Shown: positions 24,244-31,758 of the stretch, piece by piece
How the letters are laid out: every line of letters starts with the position of its first letter
Numbering within the stretch: the first letter of the stretch is position 1
From: Halieaceae bacterium
Lineage (GTDB): Bacteria > Pseudomonadota > Gammaproteobacteria > Pseudomonadales > Halieaceae
Assembly: GCA_029247075.1 (NCBI GenBank)
Contig: JAQWLX010000055.1
Span: forward strand, 1-35,750
Direction: 5' to 3'
Length of the DNA stretch: 35,750 nucleotides
Notes under the pieces: generated by a model
Databases searched by the model: none
Told to the model about the DNA's origin: nothing
Seen by the model: the letters and a program-made list of their open reading frames with translations, nothing else
Position numbers and translations under genes: made by a program

Positions 24244-25587
24244 CTATATTACTTTTTCCATCCAGATCTTGGAGCGAAAGCGATAGATGACCATTGCTGC
24301 TTTTAGCATGTAATCTGTTAGCATAACCAGAAGTATCCAATATACAGAAAGGCCCATATTAGTAAATATCCAAGCGGGAATTAGTCGGGCGATTAGCAGG
24401 CCGCATAAAGTTGTTATCATTGGATAACGTATATCTCCAGCTCCTCTTAGCGCTCCGGCCAAAGACACTTCGCACGCCATGAAGGGCATTGCAATCGCAA
24501 TAATATAAAAGAATACTTTCGTAAGGTGGACAACCTCTGGGTCTTCCACCATGAAACTCGCCATATTATGCGCTTGCCAGACAATAAGTATAGAACCAAA
24601 AGTCATAGCTCCTAGAGCTAGCCTCATCGAACGCCAGCCAGCCTTCATTGCAAGAGAGTTTTTTCCTGCACCTAGCTGTTGTCCAACTAAGGTTGCAGCG
24701 GCGATACCGAAACCAAAACCTACAACTATAGGAAACGAGACAATGCTAATTCCTATTCCATAGGCGGCATATGCTTCTGTTCCAAATTGTGCGATAAGAG
24801 CGAAAAATAATAAAAATGAAAAGTGTATGATGAATTGCTCTAAAATAGCTGGAGATGCTAGGACTACAATTTGATTGATTCTTGACCAAGCGATTTTTAT
24901 TTTCTTCTCTGCCTTAATCGTAAAGTGACCACGCCACCAGAAAGTTAGGAAGAAAACCATTGTGATAGTTGACGCTAATCCCCCACCAAGCGCTATTCCT
25001 TCGACCTCGAGTCTTGGAAAAGGCCCAATTCCGTGAGCTAGAGATATTGCGAGCAATGTGTTCATCAGAGAGCTTGCTATCAGAAATAAAAGGGGAGTAA
25101 TTACATCTCCAGTCGCTCTCATCGCTGCTGAAAGAATAAGGCTTATTGCACTTGGAACTCCAAAAATTCCCAACCAATAGATGAAGTCAGACGCAATTAA
25201 TACGGATGATGGATCTAGACCAAAAAGGCTGGCGATCTGATTTGGAAGAAGTATTGCAGGGAGAGAAAAAAGTGCTCCAATTATGACAGAAATTTGTATA
25301 GCTGTAGAGCAATCCCTTGCTGCGGTCTCATAATTCCTAGCGCCCCATGATTGAGAAACCATTGCTGTTACTGCTACTGATAAACCCATCATTACAGCTT
25401 GCACCAAGAAGAACACTCGATGTCCTGTTGTTACCGCGGCTACAGAAGAAGTTCCGAAACCGGATGCGATTTTGATATGTACAAAACCAACTGTGGCGTA
25501 TAGTAGATTTGACAATATAGTTGGCCACGCAAGTTGCCATACCCTTTGACTGGATGCCTCAGTCTGGGAAACGGAAATATTATTCAA
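24244..25587 (-). CDS. MATE family efflux transporter
   Basis: This is a 447-residue protein with about 12 membrane segments. It shows the two-bundle MATE pattern: WQLAWPTILSNLLYATVGFVH at the start, VSQSWGARNYETAARD after helix 3, a central PLLFLIASSLMNTLL and the second half VGQQLGAGKNSLAMKAGWRS. The family exports cationic drugs or metabolites in exchange for Na+ or H+. It stands alone, divergent from an enoyl-CoA hydratase. Substrate unknown. Confidence 0.92.
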   Translation of the reverse strand: MNNISVSQTEASSQRVWQLAWPTILSNLLYATVGFVHIKIASGFGTSSVAAVTTGHRVFFLVQAVMMGLSVAVTAMVSQSWGARNYETAARDCSTAIQISVIIGALFSLPAILLPNQIASLFGLDPSSVLIASDFIYWLGIFGVPSAISLILSAAMRATGDVITPLLFLIASSLMNTLLAISLAHGIGPFPRLEVEGIALGGGLASTITMVFFLTFWWRGHFTIKAEKKIKIAWSRINQIVVLASPAILEQFIIHFSFLLFFALIAQFGTEAYAAYGIGISIVSFPIVVGFGFGIAAATLVGQQLGAGKNSLAMKAGWRSMRLALGAMTFGSILIVWQAHNMASFMVEDPEVVHLTKVFFYIIAIAMPFMACEVSLAGALRGAGDIRYPMITTLCGLLIARLIPAWIFTNMGLSVYWILLVMLTDYMLKAAMVIYRFRSKIWMEKVI

Positions 25588-25710
25588 GCTATTTTTACCT
25601 ACGTAGGAACGAGCGGATACTATCAGGCTATGAACTAATTTTCCCTACTTGTTTTTATTTAGTTAATTAGTTCGAGTTAGTGTATCTAGGCTTTTTTTAG
25701 GAGAGTGATT

Positions 25711-26469
25711 TTGACCGAAACAATTAATTTTTCCCAAGAGGGTGCTATAGCAAGAATCAATTTGAATAATTCATTTAAACACAATGCGTTAGGAAGTAGA
25801 GAGCTGTTGGCAATTCGTCGTCATCTTATTGAGATTAATAAAAAATCTACGGCCAGAGTTTTAATAGTATCCAGCACTAGTAATCCTACTTTTTGTGCAG
25901 GTGCTTCGTTGAAGGAGTTGCAATCAGGAGAGATCACTAGTAACGATTTCCAGTCTATGACAGATGCACTTGCTGAAACTAACATTCCAACGATATGCGC
26001 TATCGATGGCAATTTATTTGGAGGAGGGGTAGAGCTAGCGCTTAGCTGTGATTTTCGAATTGCTGCAAAGAACATAAAGATGCGCGTTCCAGCATCTGCT
26101 ATTGGTCTTTGTTATCCGGTATCTGGAATTTGCCGATACGTTGAACGACTAGGCCATAACGCGACTAAACGAATTTTACTTGCCGCAGAGAGCTTATCTG
26201 ACTCTCAACTTCTTGAGATTGGTTTTGTAGAAAGAGTCGTGGATTCTAGTGAATTTGAAACAGTAGTAAATCAATCTGCGGAGAACTTGTCGAAGTTAGC
26301 GCCTCTTGCAGTAAGAGCCATGAAGCATATTATTAATAAAAAATCGAGTGGCAAACTTAGCGACGAGGAGGCGGAAAAATTGGCATTAGAGTGTAACGAA
26401 TCTCAGGATGTTAGAGAAGGAATTGCAGCTCAAAGAGAAAAGAGAGCGCCAGTCTTTAGAGGAATTTAA
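25711..26469 (+). CDS. Enoyl-CoA hydratase/isomerase family protein
   Basis: The start is taken as the TTG at 25711 because AGGAG (25699-25703) lies 7 bases upstream; the in-frame GTG at 25705 is too close to that site. The 252-residue product has the crotonase motifs FCAGASLKELQ (oxyanion hole, first strand) and AIDGNLFGGGVELALSCDFRIA. The usual catalytic Glu pair is only partly recognisable; the region after CDFRIA reads ASAIGLCYPVSG. It could be a hydratase, isomerase or dehydratase of beta-oxidation. Its end overlaps the ApbE-like gene on the other strand by 4 bases. Confidence 0.88.
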   Translation: MTETINFSQEGAIARINLNNSFKHNALGSRELLAIRRHLIEINKKSTARVLIVSSTSNPTFCAGASLKELQSGEITSNDFQSMTDALAETNIPTICAIDGNLFGGGVELALSCDFRIAAKNIKMRVPASAIGLCYPVSGICRYVERLGHNATKRILLAAESLSDSQLLEIGFVERVVDSSEFETVVNQSAENLSKLAPLAVRAMKHIINKKSSGKLSDEEAEKLALECNESQDVREGIAAQREKRAPVFRGI

Positions 26470-27383
26470 ATAGAGTTAAGTTCTCCGTAACAATTTAAGC
26501 TTCTATTAATTGCGAAGAAAGGAAGTTCTAAGGATTCGAGCAAGCTGAGGCCATCTTTCTCGGGCTGGACCCAGCATAGTTTGGCTGCACTGTAGGCTTC
26601 AAGCGCCGTTAGTGCCTTAACCGCACAAATGAGCATACCGGGAACAAAATTTCCAGAGTAAGGATCTATTGCCCCACTAAATCGCTCTTCACCAACCGAA
26701 CTATTTTTTTCAACTTTCCCACATACGACGAGTGATTGCCCATCCAATTTTATTCTATTAATTCCTCCACCCGCTCCCGCTGAGTGTCGAAGACCAACTA
26801 GCCAGTTAGATCCATCGGACTGTTTTCCTATCGTTGTAGCGCTGCCGCTGATCTCTATTAAGGCATGTTCGACGCCAAGGGTGACAAGTTTTCTTCTTAT
26901 GCAGTCTAGTGCGTATGCACTTATGCATGAATTTAGTTCTATACTTGTCCCCATTGGTATTAATTTAGCGCCAGCATCATCTATTGTTAAATTTTTCCAT
27001 CCGACTAGTGAAAGGTTTTTACTCGGAGTGGTCCTGAGGTGCATTTCAGATTCTTTTACGTCAATTTTGCCACTTAGCGAATTTATTGTTGGATCAAAAC
27101 CACCGTTGCTCTTTTTATGCATTGCATCAACAAATCGTATGAGACTTCTGGCTTCTTCATCTAGAGGTGTAGAGTGATTGAGCCCTGCTCTCCTATTTAT
27201 TTTTGTGATGAGGCTATTATTTTTATACTTACAAAATTTCTCCTCGATCCGATATAGTTCATTAATAGCGACCTGAAGTGGGTCCTCGCCCTTATCTAAA
27301 ATATTTTCCACGGTAATCCGACATTGTTTTCCTAACGCTTTAAAGCTTTTACTAAAGGTAGGTTTGCTTTTAATTTGTGACAA
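26466..27383 (-). CDS. ApbE-like protein with degraded active-site motifs
   Basis: This is a 305-residue protein of the FAD:protein FMN transferase family. Recognisable are YRIEEKFCKYKNNSLITKIN, KSNGGFDPTINSL and EHALIEISGSATTIG. The key motifs are changed. The usual (V)DLG.(I/V)AKGYA(V)D reads IELNSCISAYALD, and GGD/GGA reads SGS. SHIIDPRTG reads SGAIDPYSG. The metal-binding ADA..T reads AYSAAK, so both the Asp and Thr ligands are lost. No signal peptide is present, unlike the usual lipoprotein ApbE. I infer a non-catalytic or altered-function homologue in the cytoplasm. It is convergent with the hydratase and divergent from nadA. Confidence 0.8.
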   Translation of the reverse strand: MSQIKSKPTFSKSFKALGKQCRITVENILDKGEDPLQVAINELYRIEEKFCKYKNNSLITKINRRAGLNHSTPLDEEARSLIRFVDAMHKKSNGGFDPTINSLSGKIDVKESEMHLRTTPSKNLSLVGWKNLTIDDAGAKLIPMGTSIELNSCISAYALDCIRRKLVTLGVEHALIEISGSATTIGKQSDGSNWLVGLRHSAGAGGGINRIKLDGQSLVVCGKVEKNSSVGEERFSGAIDPYSGNFVPGMLICAVKALTALEAYSAAKLCWVQPEKDGLSLLESLELPFFAINRSLNCYGELNSI

Positions 27384-27531
27384 AATGTTACTCGTTTAGG
27401 AGATGCAAAATTTATTTGAGTGAATACAATTTCTAACTTCTAGTCAAATCTATTGGCAATTCCAGTGATAGAAAACTAATCTGTCGCATATACATCACTT
27501 TATTAAAGGGTGTAGTCTAAAAGAGGCTCTT

Positions 27532-27588
27532 ATGGTTGCGTTAAATTTCATTTATCTAATTTTATTTTGCATCATATGTGCTATCTAG
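27532..27588 (+). CDS. Possible 18-residue hydrophobic small ORF
   Basis: The ATG at 27532 has GAGG five bases upstream. The product, MVALNFIYLILFCIICAI, is a single membrane-like segment with two cysteines. It lies in the nadA leader, 56 bases before the nadA ATG. It could be a leader peptide, a tiny membrane protein or chance. Confidence 0.25.
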   Translation: MVALNFIYLILFCIICAI

Positions 27589-27644
27589 ACAGAAGGTTTT
27601 TCTACTAGTATGTTACAGGCGATATTACCTTGTTATGAAAACGT

Positions 27645-28697
27645 ATGAGTATTGCATCCGAAAGGTTAGTTGAAATTCGAAATCAAGTGCAAAGACACTT
27701 AGATGGAAATCAATCGCCCAAATATAATCAAACACAGAAGAGATCCTTGGTTAGCCGTATCAAAAGGCAGCTTAAACAAGAGGATGCGGTCTTAGTTGCG
27801 CATTACTATACGGAACCAGAAATCCAGGCGCTGGCAGATGAGACAGGTGGATGCGTTGCGGATTCGCTTGAGATGGCAAGGTTTGGAAGAGATCATCCTG
27901 CCAGCACATTAGTAGTCGCTGGTGTGCGGTTTATGGGTGAAACAGCAAAAATTCTGACCCCAAAAAAGCGAGTATTAATGCCAACCCTCGAGGCTACTTG
28001 CTCTCTTGATATTGGATGCCCTATCGACGAGTTCTCACAATTTTGCGACAGCAACCCGGAACGTACTGTTGTCGTATATGCGAATACATCAGCAGCGGTT
28101 AAAGCACGAGCTGATTGGGTTGTGACCTCTAGTATTGCACTAGAAGTTACGCATCATTTAACTGATTTGGATCAGCCGATACTATGGGCTCCGGATAAGC
28201 ACTTAGGTGACTATGTTCGAAGAGAAACCGGGGCAGATATTTTAATGTGGGAGGGAGCATGTATTGTTCATGAGGAATTTAAGGCGCGCGGAATACATGA
28301 TCTCAAGCATATCTATAAAGATGCGGCTTTACTAGCTCATCCTGAGTCGCCTGCTTCGGTTGTAGAGGTAGCGGATTTCATTGGTTCTACTTCACAGATT
28401 ATTCAGGCAGCGAAAGATTTACCTAACCAAATTTTTATCATTGCGACTGACCAAGGTATTTTTTATAAGTTGAAGGAGCTCTGTCCAGAAAAAGACTTTC
28501 TGATTGCACCGACCGCGGGTAAGGGTGCTACTTGTCGCAGTTGCGCGAATTGTCCTTGGATGGCGATGAATGAACTTCAAAGCTTAACCGATGTGTTCTC
28601 AGAACCTGTTCAGGAAATTGCCGTAGATGAGAGCTTGGCTAAAAGAGCCATGATTCCTCTTGAGCGTATGCTGGATTTTTCCGCCAAGAATCACTAA
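27645..28697 (+). CDS. nadA: Quinolinate synthase
   Basis: This is a 350-residue [4Fe-4S] enzyme that condenses iminoaspartate with dihydroxyacetone phosphate to quinolinate, the first ring of NAD. Motifs are [33 protein letters not shown], the cysteine blocks [20 protein letters not shown] and the C-terminal [15 protein letters not shown]. These supply the three cluster cysteines. Length matches E. coli (347). The long leader (about 260 bases) could hold regulation. It is convergent with the BepA-like gene. Confidence 0.97.
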   Translation: MSIASERLVEIRNQVQRHLDGNQSPKYNQTQKRSLVSRIKRQLKQEDAVLVAHYYTEPEIQALADETGGCVADSLEMARFGRDHPASTLVVAGVRFMGETAKILTPKKRVLMPTLEATCSLDIGCPIDEFSQFCDSNPERTVVVYANTSAAVKARADWVVTSSIALEVTHHLTDLDQPILWAPDKHLGDYVRRETGADILMWEGACIVHEEFKARGIHDLKHIYKDAALLAHPESPASVVEVADFIGSTSQIIQAAKDLPNQIFIIATDQGIFYKLKELCPEKDFLIAPTAGKGATCRSCANCPWMAMNELQSLTDVFSEPVQEIAVDESLAKRAMIPLERMLDFSAKNH

Positions 28698-28717
28698 ATT
28701 GAGTATTTTTCTGGTCG

Positions 28718-30175
28718 TTAGTAGTCTAGTCTGCTGCGAATATCTTTAATGTCCTTAAGGCGTTGATGCAGAATTTCTGATTTTTGATAATTAGTCTTGC
28801 TTAATTCTAAAGCGTAATTTAACTGTTTTTCTGCTTGATCTAAATTGCCATTCAAAATAAAGAATTCAGCTCGGCTTTCATGAAGTCCGATAATATTGCC
28901 CGCTAATCCTTGCGTTTCTGCCAAGAGATACCAGAGACCTGGGTCACTTGATTTTATTTCTGATTGTTCGATTAAGATTGCTTCTGCGATATGCGCCTGG
29001 TCATTGTGTACGAGAGTATTTGCGTAGGCCATGGTGAGTGGGTGATTTCTAGGTGATATGGAGAGGCGTTTTTTAAGTTTCTCTGCAGCCTGATTTGACC
29101 GATTTTCAAGCAAGTCAATTTCCGCATCTGCAATCACATACTCTATTCGATCAGGATCTTTTTTAATTAACGGTTCTAGTGCTGATTTGGCTTCTAGTGC
29201 TCGGCCACCTCTAGTAAGTGCTAGCACCAAGCCATAATAAATCGCATCTTGGAGAACCTCACCATCGCTAAGTGCTGCTCGAAAATATGATATTGAATCT
29301 TCATTAGAAATTTTGAGTTGGGTTATAGTTCTGGCTCTAACTAACTGATAAGTTAAGCTTGGCTGGCTATCCACATCAGGATAGTCTCGGGCTCTATTCC
29401 GAGCATCTGCGATTCTATTTTCGGATAAAGGATGAGTTCTTAAGAACTCAGGAATTTGTTTAGTACCAGAAAATTTCGAAGCCTTAAGCATATTTTCAAA
29501 CATAGACGCCGCCCCATTTGGATCCAAACCGGCAGCAACCAATGTCATCATGCCAATGCGATCTGCTTCCGCTTCATTGCTCCTGCTATATCCAAGAGCA
29601 GCATCTTGGGCGGCAGCTTGTCCTACGGTCAGTGCCGCTAGTCCGGCGTCGCCAGCGCCAACGGTAAGCAAAACTAATCCTGTCAGCATGGTCGCTAACG
29701 TTAGAGGTTGCTGCCTCTTAGCATACTCTATTCGTCTTGAAAAATGCCTTTGACTTAGATGAGCAATTTCATGGGATAAAACCGATGCTAGCTCGGATTC
29801 GGTCTCCGCATACTGGAGTAATCCATTATTTATTCCAATTATTCCACCGGGGACAGCAAATGCATTTATTTCCGGGCTATCTACTAGAACAATCTCCAGT
29901 CTGCGATCTTCAAGACGACTGTGAGGAACTAGTTGAAAAATCAGGTTCTCTACATAATCTTGAACAATTGGATCATCTAATGTTCTAACATTACTTCGAA
30001 AGAGTCTTAACCACATCCTTCCCAACTGGTATTCGTGTTCGGGAGAAAATACACTGGTACCAGTTTCTCCGAGATTTGGTAACTTTAGGTCCTTATTGAT
30101 TGCATAGTTAAGCGGCGATTTTAGTACGATGATTATCGTAGCCAAGATCAGACTTGAATTTCGGAACATGGTCAT
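28718..30175 (-). CDS. bepA: M48 metalloprotease with TPR repeats, BepA-like
   Basis: This is a 485-residue periplasmic protein. Its N terminus (about residues 1-25, MTMFRNSSLILATIIIVLKS) is a signal peptide. The zinc site is HEIAHLSQRH at 135-144, with the third ligand in SNEAEADRIGM. The C-terminal half is TPR-rich (about 290-485), as in BepA (YfgC). BepA trims and assists outer-membrane assembly of LptD through the Bam complex. The neighbours tusA and perM are divergent from it, as in many gammaproteobacteria. The start may also be the second Met (codon 3). Confidence 0.93.
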   Translation of the reverse strand: MTMFRNSSLILATIIIVLKSPLNYAINKDLKLPNLGETGTSVFSPEHEYQLGRMWLRLFRSNVRTLDDPIVQDYVENLIFQLVPHSRLEDRRLEIVLVDSPEINAFAVPGGIIGINNGLLQYAETESELASVLSHEIAHLSQRHFSRRIEYAKRQQPLTLATMLTGLVLLTVGAGDAGLAALTVGQAAAQDAALGYSRSNEAEADRIGMMTLVAAGLDPNGAASMFENMLKASKFSGTKQIPEFLRTHPLSENRIADARNRARDYPDVDSQPSLTYQLVRARTITQLKISNEDSISYFRAALSDGEVLQDAIYYGLVLALTRGGRALEAKSALEPLIKKDPDRIEYVIADAEIDLLENRSNQAAEKLKKRLSISPRNHPLTMAYANTLVHNDQAHIAEAILIEQSEIKSSDPGLWYLLAETQGLAGNIIGLHESRAEFFILNGNLDQAEKQLNYALELSKTNYQKSEILHQRLKDIKDIRSRLDY

Positions 30176-30333
30176 TAACGCTAATTTTTAGACTGCATAT
30201 TAAAATTAATAAGTAACATAATTGCCATTGTAAGTCATTGGATCGGATTTCAAGGAATTTTATATATATACTCTTTTGGGGATTTTATCTCGAGTCTATA
30301 TACTGAGCCACCTACTAAGGTGAGGTATTAGAA

Positions 30334-30564
30334 ATGGAAGATGATGTGCTATTGGATGTTACGGGTTTAATATGTCCGATGCCTTTGTTGAAAGCTAAGC
30401 GAGCCCTAAATGCAATGGAAATTGGTCAGACATTACGTATTTTAGCTACTGATCATACATCGCAACAGGATTTTATAACTTTTTCAGAACAATCTGGACA
30501 CCAACTAATCAGGTCGAGCGTTAACGAGGGTGTGTATAACCATATTTTACGAAAAATGAGGTAA
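30334..30564 (+). CDS. tusA: TusA-type sulfurtransferase
   Basis: The 76-residue protein has the motif LDVTGLICPMPLLKAKRAL with catalytic Cys14 in CPxP. TusA-family proteins carry persulfide for tRNA thiolation, molybdenum cofactor or other sulfur transfers. The close SirA/TusA paralogue YedF is an alternative. GAGG precedes the start. The gene is 10 bases upstream of the PerM-type permease, which is probably co-transcribed. Confidence 0.9.
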   Translation: MEDDVLLDVTGLICPMPLLKAKRALNAMEIGQTLRILATDHTSQQDFITFSEQSGHQLIRSSVNEGVYNHILRKMR

Positions 30565-30574
30565 CAAGCAATTT

Positions 30575-31630
30575 ATGTTTGAAGTGCTCACGAAATGGTA
30601 CCGGCGTTATTTATTTGATGAAGAATCGATCCTTTTGCTGATAATGCTTATCTTGGGGTTGGTTCTGTTAAATTATGTTGGAGATATACTCGCACCATTG
30701 CTGGTTTCAATAGTCTTGGCTTACTTAATGCAGGGTGTTGCAATTACTTTGCGAGATAAAGGCTTGGCGAACTGGATTGCTGTGACCTTTGCATTTTTTC
30801 TGTTTATGGGTGGTTTTTTAGGAAGCACGTTACTGCTATTGCCATTAGTGTGGCGTCAACTTAGCAGTCTTGTTAGAGAATTGCCAGGGATGTTAGATCG
30901 TGCTCGAGATTTTTTAAATGTGCTTCCGATAGAATATCCGACAGTGGTCAATACCGAGCAATTGAATAGTGTGATCGACTTGGCCAGACTAGAAATTGCT
31001 CAGTTCGGTCAAATCGTGATAACGAAGTCTCTCGCAGGACTACCAGGGTTGTTAACATTAGGAATTTATTTAATCTTAATTCCGATACTCGTATTCTTTC
31101 TTCTAAAAGATAGAGATGAAATTATTAGCTGGTTCGTTAGATTTTTACCAAGTGAGCGACCGCTTCTAAAGCGCATTTGGGCAGAAATGGATGACCAAAT
31201 GTCAAACTATGTGCGAGGCAAGGTCGTAGAAATAATTATTGTTGGAGGAATTAGCTACTTTTGCTTTGCCTGGTTGGGTTTGAGTTACGCAGCTCTTTTA
31301 GGGCTATTGGTCGGGCTTTCGGTAATTATTCCTTATATAGGGGCAATACTCGTTACCATTCCAGTTGCTGCTGTAGGATTTATTCAATGGGGATTATATG
31401 AATCTTTTTATTATGTAATGGTTGCTTACGTGGTTATCCAGGTACTGGATGGCAATGTCTTAGTGCCACTATTGTTTTCAGAAGCAGTTAATCTTCATCC
31501 AGTAGCCATTTTATTGGCGGTTATTTTCTTTGGTGGTATCTGGGGAGTGCCCGGAGTGTTCTTTGCCATTCCACTAGCGACTCTTGTCAAGGCTGTTATT
31601 AATGCATGGCCAGCACCCTCTGACGCTTAG
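30575..31630 (+). CDS. perM: AI-2E family (PerM-like) membrane protein
   Basis: This is a 351-residue protein with about seven or eight membrane segments. The start LILGLVLLNYVGDILAPLLV, the middle LLTLGIYLILIPILVFFLLKD, and the C-terminal VGLSVIIPYIGAILVTIPVA and GNVLVPLLFSEAVNLHPVAI identify the AI-2E/PerM permease family. The transported substrate in this subgroup is not known; some members move autoinducer-2 or Na+/H+. The ribosome site overlaps the tusA stop region. Confidence 0.88.
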   Translation: MFEVLTKWYRRYLFDEESILLLIMLILGLVLLNYVGDILAPLLVSIVLAYLMQGVAITLRDKGLANWIAVTFAFFLFMGGFLGSTLLLLPLVWRQLSSLVRELPGMLDRARDFLNVLPIEYPTVVNTEQLNSVIDLARLEIAQFGQIVITKSLAGLPGLLTLGIYLILIPILVFFLLKDRDEIISWFVRFLPSERPLLKRIWAEMDDQMSNYVRGKVVEIIIVGGISYFCFAWLGLSYAALLGLLVGLSVIIPYIGAILVTIPVAAVGFIQWGLYESFYYVMVAYVVIQVLDGNVLVPLLFSEAVNLHPVAILLAVIFFGGIWGVPGVFFAIPLATLVKAVINAWPAPSDA

Positions 31631-31637
31631 GTGGACT

Positions 31638-31668
31638 GCTATATAGTTCTAATATAGAACTATATAGC
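31638..31668. promoter_or_regulatory. Distal palindrome upstream of aceE
   Basis: GCTATATAGTTCTA, ATA, TAGAACTATATAGC is a perfect inverted repeat with 14-base arms. It begins 8 bases after perM. It contains the core AGTTCTA-N3-TAGAACT shared with the proximal site at 31728-31744. No T-run follows, which argues against a terminator, although the arm length would also let the RNA fold. Confidence 0.5.
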
Positions 31669-31727
31669 CAATCTTCCTGTCATGCCGTACAATAACCCAC
31701 GTCAGCGTTTCCTTTGACCACCATTAA

Positions 31728-31744
31728 AGTTCTATAATAGAACT
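31728..31744. promoter_or_regulatory. Proximal palindrome over the aceE -10 region
   Basis: AGTTCTA, TAA, TAGAACT is a perfect 7-3-7 palindrome containing a TATAAT (31733-31738). It ends just before AGGAGA, the aceE ribosome site. A protein bound here would cover the -10 element. Its centre is 83 bases, close to eight helical turns, from that of the distal site. Confidence 0.55.
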
Positions 31745-31758
31745 AGGAGATTAGCAAC

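Noticed and set aside
24551-24763. Plus-strand ORF inside the MATE gene, and similar antisense ORFs within recN, dnaK, tesB and bepA
   Set aside because: They are shadows of well-supported genes and show no family features.
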